Shown one piece after another: positions 45,307 to 54,478 of a stretch of 64,000 nucleotides of DNA. The notes beneath the pieces were generated by a model, which worked only from the letters and a program-made list of their open reading frames with translations, was not told the DNA's origin and made no database searches. Origin of the DNA: Dactylis glomerata. Taxonomy: Eukaryota > Streptophyta > Magnoliopsida > Poales > Poaceae. How positions within the stretch are numbered: position 1 is the first letter of the stretch; each line of letters opens with the position of its first letter. The position numbers and the translations under genes were made by a program. The stretch covers positions 777,567 through 841,566 of the forward strand of contig QXEO01000334.1 in the NCBI GenBank assembly GCA_007115705.1. Reading direction: 5' to 3'.

Positions 45307-45888
45307 AGTTTTGAGCTTCCCGCTTCAAAGGTGCCGATATGTTACAGTGAGAAGTGAAACCCAATTCTGGTCACTATTTGATTCATCTCCTTCATTCTGC
45401 ATCACTCTGTAAAAGTTTGTGAGTGTGTTGTAGCTGCTCCATGAAATAAACTGTTGTATCATAGAAAATGTTGTATCTCATATTGTCTGTCTCAAACTTC
45501 TTCTGAAAACTAGTGTCAATTTGTAATTTTATTGTAGAACTATGTTGAGAGAATGTAATAAATTTATTTCTGGGATATTGAGATGTTGTAATATATTGAC
45601 TGCTGAAATAATAAGTGTTGTTTACATCACTTGTTGTATTATATTACAAACAAATCATGTCGTGTATCTACCTGATTTATCCAAACTCAATTGCCAACTT
45701 ATGTGTTGTTTTCCTTTTGAAAGCGTATAAATTATTTATTTCCACTGAGGCATGGGTAGTAGGAGGCATGGGTAGTAGGCAGAACAAGATATTTATGTTC
45801 AAACTGACCGTTGAGTCACTACCTCGCAGGCCGGCTCTACCACCTCTCTCTCCTTCCTCTAGTTCTACCCCTCTCCCCTTCCTTCACC

Positions 45889-46702
45889 ATGCCGTCTTGT
45901 AATGATGGCGACGATACAAGCTACGGCAGCAGCAGCGATAGCGGCAGCCTTCTCTCCGATTTTGACTACTGCCGGACCAATGTGAGTTCCTTTTATTCGA
46001 CATGTTGGTTTATGAGATTAGGAATTTAGGTTTAGGCTTTGTTTTAGGTGCCACGGACCTTCTACGACCCAGATTGGGATGGTTTGGCGATCGAGAGGGA
46101 GGCACCATGTGACCATGGGTTGAAACTAAGGAAATTTGTTGCCTTCGAAGACACTAACATAGGGAAAAGGTTTATAGGATGCGCAAAGGAGGTTTGGATT
46201 ATTTATATTACAAAATGAATGTTTGAATAGCGTTGTTCTCTCTTCATTTCATAGTTTCTTATATTTGTTATACTATGCTGCTGATCATTAGGATGGTCCG
46301 AAGTGTGGAATAGTAGAGTGGATTGATCCGGAGTGGCCTGACCCACTGAAGAAATGTTTGGTCAAGTTATGGGAGTTGTATAAATCGAAAAGTATTGGGA
46401 GAATTAGTGATGCTTGTGCTGCTGCTGATGAATGTTATAAGCTATCACATGACAAGAAGGAGCTCGAAGAAATAAACAACAATATGGCCGAAGAACTCCA
46501 GAAAACAATGACCGATAGGCAGGTGGGATCCATATCGAAAAATCTTCTAGATATTCAGATCTTTCTGAAGCTCAAGGCAGAAAACAAGAGGGACCAGCTG
46601 AAGGAGGAGAAAAAAAGACTGGAGAACTACATTGTAGATCTCTTGAAACAAGCAGCAGTTAATAAGGACAAGTTAGATAGATCAGTATTTCAAGTTATCT
46701 AA
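45889..46702 (+). CDS. GRF-type zinc-finger protein with coiled coil
   Basis: Three exons, 45889-45981, 46048-46191 and 46292-46702, with GT-AG introns and all phases closed, give 215 residues. The N-terminus is Ser/Asp/Gly-rich. Residues about 50-95 hold a GRF-like zinc finger: CDHG, FEDTNIGKRFIGC and KCGIVEWIDPEWP, spanning the exon 2-3 junction. The rest is a long coiled coil (KKELEEINNNMAEELQKTM, KRDQLKEEKKRLENYI). GRF fingers bind single-stranded nucleic acid; in grasses this gene type is multi-copy and often sits near transposons. It follows the PB1-like gene by 582 bp. A 16-bp doublet (AGGCATGGGTAGTAGG) lies 110 bp upstream of the start. Confidence 0.65.
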
Positions 46703-46878
46703 AAGCAATAGCGTACCTACAACAATTGCTTTCATATAACAGAGAGCATTAACGCAACATCACAGTTCAGTTAACATTTCACTACTAGTTTAGATAACAT
46801 AAGATTCAGGCTAGTTAACACAAAGTTCAGACATACAGGACGATGAAACGTAGCGCGCAGACTACATTGTATCTCCTC

Positions 46879-48215
46879 TTACTTGGAGGCAATCTGATCC
46901 TGCTGGAGGCACTCGGACTCATTGATCTTGGCTTTCAGCATGATATTCTCCTTCTTAACAGCCTCGAGCAGACCGGCTGCTTTGCGAGTGCTCTCGGTCA
47001 TCAGCTTCAAGAGATCTCTAGACTTGTCTCTGGCCTCATAGGCTACCACGGTCCTCTTGCTCTGCTTGATCTGCTCTTTGAGGCCCTTGGTGATTTGCAC
47101 ACGAAGGTCGCTGCATGTGGCATTTAGCTTCAAATTTTCCACCTCCAGCGCCTTGATGGTCAACCTATCCTTGTCCAGCAATATTTTCATCTGCTCCTGC
47201 GTCTTCACAAGGTAGTCCATATGCCCTGATAGCAAGTCTTTCACAGCCGTAAGCTTGTCAACCTCATGCGCCAAAGTTTGGGATTTCTCCTTCTCCTGAT
47301 CCAAATGTGAGCCTAGGCTAGCACAGTGCAGCTCGAGGGAACGTTTCTCGGCCAGTTGGCTCTGTATCATAACATTCAGTGCGGCCACATCTGCCTCGAT
47401 CTTCTCCTTCGCTTCTTGCACCAGAGTTTAGGGCATGCAATAAAAGAAATCAATGCTAATACTGCCTCTGTTCACAAATACTCCCTCCATGCCGGATTAT
47501 TGGGCAAATGTGTATTTTAAGACAAACTTTAACTATTAATTTTACTCAAGAAAATATGAGATATTTAACATAAAAATTATATCATTGGAAAGTTCTTTTG
47601 AATACGAATCCAATGGTATAATTTTTATATAATATATTTTATATTTTCTTGACTAAAATTAAAGGTCAAAGTTTGTCTCGAAATACGCAATTGCCGCATA
47701 TAGTTATTTTTATAGTTTTCAAAGTAAACTAGATACGGTTAACAATGAGTTAATCTATACACTGAATCTATACAGATCTATATGTGTAGCACCTAGCCGC
47801 ATTGCCAAAGGCAGGTTATGAACAATGGTAAACGGGCTTGATCAGGACGTAGACTAGATGGCATGCGATTACCTTGCTTAGTCGGGGAACGGGCTTGATC
47901 ACGAAGTCCATTGACAGGTCCTGGGTCTTCATGGGCAGCTTCTTATCCGTCAATTTTGGGGGCCTAAAAAATCAAATAGATTACGAAGTTAGAAAGAACA
48001 AACAAACGGAAGATCAAGGCATTGTTAACCCACCTAGGGAAGACAACATCCCCCTCGTCCATTGATGTGCAAAAAGAGAGGACGGCTTCGGCCTGACTGA
48101 TTAGGCTGCTTGCATGGAGATTTATCTGCCGGCGGGTTAACTCCTTCCTCTCCGCCGCCCTAGTCTTGACCCCATCGATCTTCAATGCCGGTCGGGTCCG
48201 CTTCTTGGGAGGCAT
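46879..48215 (-). CDS. three-exon coiled-coil protein, unknown function
   Basis: Exon 1 48215-48034 (MPPKKRTRPALKIDGVKTRA start), exon 2 47963-47873 and exon 3 from about 47406 to 46879. The first two join in frame with GT-AG. At the expected start of exon 3 (47421) there is no AG; the first in-frame AG is 47408-47407, inside purine-rich DNA. Total about 265 residues. The basic N-terminus may be a nuclear signal. Exon 3 is a continuous coiled coil (LAEKRSLELHCASLGSHLD, LTIKALEVENLKLNATC). It runs convergently with the GRF gene, the 3' ends 176 bp apart. Intron 2 holds a Stowaway-like MITE. No family recognised; it may be a decayed gene. Confidence 0.55.
47481..47697. mobile_element. Stowaway/Mariner-like MITE in intron 2
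   Basis: Starts CTCCCTCCATGCCGG after TA. The arms pair along GACAAACTTT/AAAGTTTGTC and AAAATATGAGA-like AT-rich DNA. The right end is degenerate. Confidence 0.6.
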
Positions 48216-48915
48216 GGCTTCGTTGTAGAATGGAGGGAGGGGCAAGGAAGGCAGGAGGAAGAAGAGGAAGTGGGTTTCTGCAGAATAGTGCTACCCGGTC
48301 AAGGACCAGCTTCAGCTGACCATCATGTCCTTGCCTCCTGGGCTCCATCTCAAGCAATCTCGGCCATCCGCTTGAATCTAAGCGTAGCCCTTGGTACCTT
48401 ATCGACGAAGGGTCACCGTAGGTACGAACGAATAGGAAGCAGTAGCCCTTTGCTTTTTCACTGCGCACTGCCACGATGGGACTGGGCATTGAACTCAATG
48501 GGACTCTGCATTGGGTCCCAGCTAAGCGGCGACACGACGCGCATGCCCAGCCATACATGTACATCTATCTCCTCACCCGGCATGCATCCATGCCCGTGAT
48601 TTTTGTAGAAGAAGAAGGATAGCTGATTGACTCGCTGGCTCGGGAGGGGCTGCTGCGGGTGGCCCGGCTGCTGCGCATTTTGTAGGCTAGGAACCGCCAC
48701 TTAATTAAGCCATTTTGTGTCACTGGTAAGTAGGGCCCACCACACATGGGGCCTACTGTCAGTGAACCAAAGTCAGAAAAGTTAGGGTGTGGAAGTTAGA
48801 GGATCCACGACGTGTTTTTTAAATAAAGTCTTTTTAAAGGACCCACACACCTGTTTTGACACCTCGGGCCACTGGAAAAAATAGAAAATGCAGCATTATT
48901 CTATTTTTCATGATT
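48216..48915. other. upstream region of the coiled-coil gene, and spacer
   Basis: The first ~550 bp are GC-moderate with no coding support and may hold the promoter of the minus-strand gene. 48845-48915 is a partial, diverged copy of the 666-bp repeat that follows. Confidence 0.5.
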
Positions 48916-50242
48916 GGGATGCCATGTTTGGTATTTTTCCTAGGTGATGCATCACTCACCATGACTCCATGCAGTGTTTTTCTATTTTTTTAATTTTTTC
49001 TGAATTCCCCAGGCCCCCCTCCGAGATCTAGGTCAAACTCGCGGTGGCATCGATGTCTGCCAGGTGGGGTGGGAACCATGGTTTGGTCTTGGTTCTAGGG
49101 TCCCACATCCCCATGGGATCTCCCTGTATTTTTTCCCAATTTTTTTGGTGTGCATTTCTTGTAGCCACAATGCAAAATTGGATTAAAAAGGATTTAGGGC
49201 AAAACTAATTTATTATATGGCAGCAGGCTGAGATAATTCCTAACCTCCTGGATTTGGCACCCCGGGTAGGCCCCCCACCCATGAAAATTAGAGTGGTGAT
49301 GTTTTGCACACTTCCCTTGGTGCCCCCTTCACAAAAAAGCACCTGTTTCGACCCCTCCGGGCACCTGAAAAATGGGAAATGCATTTTTTATGTGGAAACT
49401 GGAAAAACACTAGTTGCAAAAGTGGTTGGGAATGCAAAGATGCACATCTCCACCAAAAATGGGACCATGGTTTCAAAGTTTGCTGTGAAACTTGCACAAA
49501 CCATGGTCATTTGCCAAGGAAGACCAAGAGAACTCCTGCCTCGAAGCACCTCTCTGTGAGAGAGTCCACATGTGAACCCTTGGGATGCCATGGTTGGTAT
49601 TTTTCCTTGATGCATCACTCACCATGACTCTATGCAGTGTTTTTCCATTTTTTTTTGATTTTTTCTGAATTCCCCAGGCCCCCCTCCGAGATCTAGGTCA
49701 AACTCGCGGTGGCATCGATGTCTAGCAGGTGGGGTGGGAACCATGGTTTGGTCTTGGTTCTAGGGTCCCACACCCCCATGGGACCTCCCTGTATTTTTTT
49801 CTAATTTTTCTGGTATGCATTTCTTGTAGCCCCAGTGCAAAATTGGATTAAAAAGGATTTAGGGCAAAAATAATTTATTATATGGCAGCAGGCCGAGATA
49901 ATTCCTAACCTCCTAGATTTGGCACCCCTGGTAGGCCTCCCACCCATGAAAATTAGATTGGTGATGTTTTGCACACTGCCCTTGGTAGCCCCTTCACAAA
50001 AAAGCACCTATTTCGACCCCTTCGGGCACCTGAAAAATGGGAAATGCATTTTTTATGTGGAAACTAGAAAAACACTAGTTGCAAAAGTGGTTGGGAATGC
50101 AAAGATGCACATCTCCACCAAAAATGGGACCATGGTTCTAAAGTTTGCTGTGGAACTTGCACAAACCATGGTCATCTGCCAAGGAAGTCCAAGAGAACTC
50201 CTGCCTGAAGCACCTCTCTGTGAGAGAGTCCACATGTGAACC
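48916..50242. repeat. 666-bp tandem duplication
   Basis: Units 48916-49581 and 49582-50242 are nearly identical throughout, both starting GGGATGCCATG and ending near GTCCACATGTGAACCCTT. The ORFs inside differ between units and show no domain. It is either a short satellite-like array or a doubled intron segment in the neighbouring CACTA element. Confidence 0.85.
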
Positions 50243-50432
50243 CTTAACCTTGAATCCTCGAAAACAATATGCAGGCTTATTGTGCTACACAAGGTTTTCC
50301 TCCTCCAGATCCTCTTGCCACCCCTTTGCACACTCCAGAAGGCCCTTTGCACACTCCAGAAGCCGGTGCATCGAATAATCTTAGATCACACGCAAGCGAC
50401 AACAACCCTCTTGGTGGTTCTCAACAGTTCTG
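50243..50432 (+). pseudogene. Pro-rich C-terminal fragment of a CACTA-borne protein
   Basis: A frame opening right after the tandem repeat reads MQAYCATQGFPPPDPLATPL, a doubled HTPE-containing segment, and ends GGSQQF with a stop at 50430. The composition and position, 1.46 kb from a CACTA right end, fit the C-terminus of a CACTA-encoded transposase-associated protein. Upstream coding sequence is absent, cut at the repeat boundary. Confidence 0.4.
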
Positions 50433-51417
50433 AGATCGACTCCGGTGAGTTCTCCCTGCCAAGTTGTAAATATGCCACTAAAATCTCCCATACCATATCA
50501 TTCCATTTTCTTGTCTTAGAGGAAAATGATTCTACTTAGTTCTGGTTACTAGAAAATATTTCCTTTTTATAGTGTACCATAGTAGAGTACCATTCAGTCG
50601 TTCATTTGGAATTTATATTTATAAAATGTGAAAAACTTCACCAGGAATAATTGATTTGATTGTCATGCTCTACTTCTATATGATCTGTTTTTTTTGCCAT
50701 GTTAAAAATAATGTTGAGGAGTGCCAGAATTTGCAATGCTTAAGATTTGACATTATTTAGAGGCTTAAGATTTGACTTCTGGAGAGGTTTCCATTTTTTG
50801 ATTCATATAAACCTGAACAATTCTTCATGGAGGGAGTATACTGCTTAAAAGTGCTTTACTTTCCAGTGTATAGTACGAGGGTTATTCCTGTAGAATTTAA
50901 AGTTTATCTCTCAGTGATATATATTCACTAGATAGGACTCAGACCAGCATTTGTTTCTGTTATAAATAAGATAGCTATGACATCCTTTTCTTTCCAATTA
51001 CCCGTAAGGTATTGAACGTTAAATGATGCTCTTAATCGGTATGTCTCATCTTTTTCCTAAACTGAATCCTATTTCTTAAAGCTGCAGGTTGAACTTTGAT
51101 CTGGACATGCTATGGGAGTGGAAGTCATGATCTTATGTTAGAGTTGCTTCGTAGTTGCTATTTGGATGATCTGGACATGCTACCTAGTTGTTTTTGCTGT
51201 TATGCTACATGGATGTAATATATTGTACTTGTACTTTGATCTTTGGATGATCTAGTTCGATACAAAGTTGTGCTGGTGATCAATCTGCTGTTTTGCTAGA
51301 CCTGTTTGATACAAAGTTGTGCTGGTGATCAAATCTGTGTAATATATATCTGTTCTGGAATTTCTGAAATGCAGGGATTTAAGCAAATTAGAAAAAATCT
51401 AATAAAAATATACACAG

Positions 51418-51890
51418 ATTTGCCGTAGGTGGACTCACGGCAAAGCAGTTGTGACAAGTCAGCGGAAACCTAAAAAAGTAGCATGATTTGCCACAGGGGC
51501 TCACGGCAAACCATCGTGACAGGTCGAGAAAAGCCACATGATTTGCCGTAGGTCTACTCACGGCAAACAATCTTAACAGGTCAAGAAAAGTCGCCTCAGA
51601 GTGTTTGCCGTAGGCTCGCAAAACTCACGGCAAATCCCTTGAGGCGGGACCCACAGACGGAATTTTATCGCCGGCCGTTAGCCCCTAAATATTTGCCGTA
51701 TTGCCAAAAAAACTCTCGGCAAATATGTTGTCGTGTGCCCGACGGGTGAAACTCGGCAAATATCATGATTTGGCGGTCCGAATTTGCCAAACAGGTTTGC
51801 TGTGAGCAAGCCTACGACAAACTCTTTGCCGTAGGTTTCTGGGCTGTTGCTGTAGGCTTCAGGCCTGCGACAAATAAGCTGATTCCTGTA
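51418..51890. repeat. CACTA subterminal repeats
   Basis: At least five short stem-loops of the form TTTGCCGTAGG ... CTCACGGCAAA (near 51419, 51488, 51540, 51601, 51691), with variants up to the terminus. In this superfamily such repeats bind the transposase. Confidence 0.8.
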
Positions 51891-51893
51891 GTG

Positions 51894-52205
51894 AGTTTCA
51901 TGAACACACACTTACTAATATTTGACTTGATCTCCTTTGCCTAGAATCTCTCTAGAAGCCACACGACCGCCAGCAGGGGCCTAGCAAAGTCCATGCATGC
52001 ACAGACTAAACAAACTAGGTGAGCACCGAGTCTCTCGGCTAACTCCTATGCAGCACAGTTCGCTTAGGCTCCTGCATGCATGGCCATGCCGGCTTCTGGC
52101 CATGCACCCCTGCTGAAACTCAACATGTACGCATCTCACGTATGACCCGCACGGCAAGCTACATATCACCTAACCACATCGGAAACTCTCTTTGGAGCTC
52201 TCTAC
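51894..52205. other. intergenic between the CACTA and hAT elements
   Basis: GC-moderate with CATGCATG and GGCCATGC words. No gene or repeat recognised. The last eight bases (52198-52205, CTCTCTAC) are the hAT target copy. Confidence 0.5.
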
Positions 52206-52215
52206 TATACCTGAG

Positions 52216-52422
52216 TGTTAGAGTATACATGTTGTATACGGCTAGAGTATACATGTTGTACACGGCTAGATTAGGATAGAGATAGGATACGTGTCTTGTA
52301 CTCCAAGTCTATGCCTTAACTTGTACTCCAAGTCGGTCTGTTGTACGTCCATATATACTCGCCCGAGAGACTCAATAATAAATCCATCATATTCCGCCAA
52401 TCTCTCCCCCTACCCTTCTACA
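52216..52422 (+). repeat. 5' LTR (type A) of the composite copia element
   Basis: 207 bp. It differs from the right LTR-A mainly by a tandemly doubled ~24-bp segment around GTATACATGTTGTA. TATA word at about 52352. Followed by PBS1. Confidence 0.9.
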
Positions 52423-52434
52423 TGGTATCAGAGC
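52423..52434 (+). other. primer-binding site 1 (tRNA-iMet)
   Basis: TGGTATCAGAGC directly after the left LTR-A. Confidence 0.9.
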
Positions 52435-54200
52435 GGCGCCGAACCTTCACCTAGCCGCCGCCCCCGCTTCCGCGCCGCGCCGCCCCCGGGGAGGTCGGTC
52501 TCCATGATCTCCGTCGGGGGCCGCGCAACTCGTCCGCCGACCTAGATCGGTCGCCTCCGTGAGTCTTTTTCTCGCCGGTCGCTTGACCGGTATTTTCTTT
52601 TTGGTTTACCGATCTTAGATCGGATTGAGTCGCCCACCGCCGCCGTCACCAAGCGCCTCTACTCCAACCTCGGCGTCGACCTCGCACCGGCGGCCACCCA
52701 TACGCCGGCTATCGCGGCCAACACGCTGGCGCCGTCGCCGCTTCGGCCGGCTCTTGCCGGTTGTCACGGTCCCTCGGCCGGCTGCTGTGCCTACCTCGGT
52801 AGGCTGCCGTGGTCGTCTCGCCGCCGCCGACTCTGCGCTGGCCGGCACGCCTTCATCAACCGTGCGGCAACGTCGGACGCGTCGTCCGAGGGACACCTCG
52901 GTGCGTCACTGCTGGCTCCACGCCTGCGCGGTCTCCATCGCCGGTCCATCTTCGCCGTCATCGCCAGGGACTTCACCGACAACGACGCCACGGGTTCCGA
53001 TCTGTGTGCCGTTGTCAAGGACTTGGCAAACAACGCCGCCGTCAGTCTGATCAACCGATCTGACGCACGTCTCCGCCAAGTACGTCCCCGAGCACGCGCC
53101 TACCACCGTTCGAGCATCGGGTTGCCGCTGCGTTTGGTCGCCGCCTTTGGTCCCCGCCACCGGCTACCAACGTGCCTTCTCCCGCATGTACGTCGCTGGT
53201 GGTTCTCACGCCGCTGCACCGACTCGCGCCCTGCAGCTACGTCGTCCCATTGGGCCGTAGCGTCGCTGCACGCGGTCATCGCCGTCACCTCGCGAGGACA
53301 TCGCTGGCTTCCACCGCGCCACCTCCCTCGGCGCGGGATGTCGCCGTCCGCGCATGGTCTTCGTCGCGCCACTGGGTTATTCCTCGCCTACTTCGAGTAC
53401 CGCCGCCGCATCTCCACAGGTAACCTACATGGCCCTCCTGGCCGTCGCAGGTCCTGCCGACTACCTCTTCGCCTGTCTAGGCATCCAACATGACCACTCT
53501 TGGTCATCGCTGGTTCGCCGCCTTCTACGTCTACGTCCAGCACGACTTCATCGCCTCGTTCTCGCCTACACCTGCTCGTCTACTCCGACAACCGCGGACT
53601 GCACCGACACCCTTTGCCGTTGTGCGCCTCGCAACCGTCGTGGAGGCCTTCTCTGTTAATCTCCTCTCCGACATGGCGTGAAGTTGTTTCTACTGGTCCC
53701 GTTCTCCGCACGCCCGGTACTGGCAACACCGGTGCTAGCCTTCGTCCCCGACGCGTTCTCGAGTCTGGCAAGCTCGATCGCAGTGCCTCATCCTCGTGTT
53801 CGTCTTCGCGTACTCGGTTTTGGCACAACCGGAGTATGCCTTCGTCCCCGACGTGCGCCTGGTTCTGGCAAAGCCATGGCCGCACCTTGTCCTCGACGGC
53901 TCGGACTGCATCGACTTCAGCATCGCTCTCCTTGACGACTGCCTCGACGCGTCTCCGTCCTTCTACGGCGCTCTACGCACCTGCGGCTTCATCTGCGGCT
54001 ACCTCGACATCAGCACCCGACCACGACATCGACCACGGCGACCCCTCGCACGGCTACCTCAACCAAGGTTGCAGCACCCACCGCTCTCGGCTCCCTCGAC
54101 ATCGGCACAAGAGCTACCACCTTGCCTGAGCTCCTCACCAGCATTCTCTACAGTTCAAGCTTCTGCGACGTGACACCGTCCACGATGTTCCCGCTACCAC
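52435..54200 (+). other. GC-rich non-coding leader of the composite copia
   Basis: Very rich in CGCC/CGTC words. ORFs occur on both strands and in overlapping frames, but none shows a Gag or Pol motif, and frames switch constantly. It resembles the non-coding body of a non-autonomous element, and ends at a G-rich purine tract (54201-54211) that leads into LTR-B. Confidence 0.65.
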
Positions 54201-54211
54201 TGCGGGGGGGA

Positions 54212-54400
54212 TGTCAGTGCACTGGTCTACTTCGGTTTTCTCTCCAGTCTGACCGTTCGTGTTAACGTATGTAACTTGTACCGTAAGTTTAGGCTTGATC
54301 TGTTTAGATCCTAACTTGTAAGCCAAGACATGTACACCGGTTCTCTATATAAACTGAATACAACGACGCCCCAAGTCGTGGCGTTTCCCAATCGTTTGCT
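54212..54400 (+). repeat. single LTR of a second copia family (type B)
   Basis: Begins TGTCAGTGCACTGG after the purine tract TGCGGGGGGGA, has TATATAAAC near 54347 and runs straight into PBS2. It ends GCT, not CA. No partner copy exists in the window. Confidence 0.75.
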
Positions 54401-54412
54401 TGGTATCAGAGC
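54401..54412 (+). other. primer-binding site 2 (tRNA-iMet)
   Basis: TGGTATCAGAGC directly after LTR-B, 67 bp before the gag start. Confidence 0.85.
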
Positions 54413-54478
54413 GATCGAAAACAAACCCCAGCCTCCACCGATCCGATCTCCAACCCCAGCCCCCACCGATCCGATCCC

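Larger units (their letters stand above)
50243..51893 (+). mobile_element. right part of a CACTA transposon
   Basis: The right border reads GATTCCTGTAGTG at 51893; on the minus strand this starts CACTACAGGAATCAGC, a canonical CACTA end. The flanking AGT is the likely 3-bp target copy. 50440-51400 is AT-rich 3' DNA. The left end was not found. Confidence 0.8.

Noticed and set aside
49254..50239. 100-codon ORFs in both 666-bp units
   Set aside because: Frames differ in length and content between near-identical units and have no domain.
51418..51890. CRISPR-like spaced repeats
   Set aside because: Repeats are short, variable and palindromic at a CACTA terminus; plant nuclear context.
52198..52434. 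copia LTR-A as part of a native gene promoter
   Set aside because: Matching LTR at 56954, PBS and TSD show it is a retrotransposon end.
53023..54173. several 100-200 codon ORFs in the copia leader
   Set aside because: Overlapping frames on both strands in GC-rich DNA, no Gag or Pol motif, no consistent frame.
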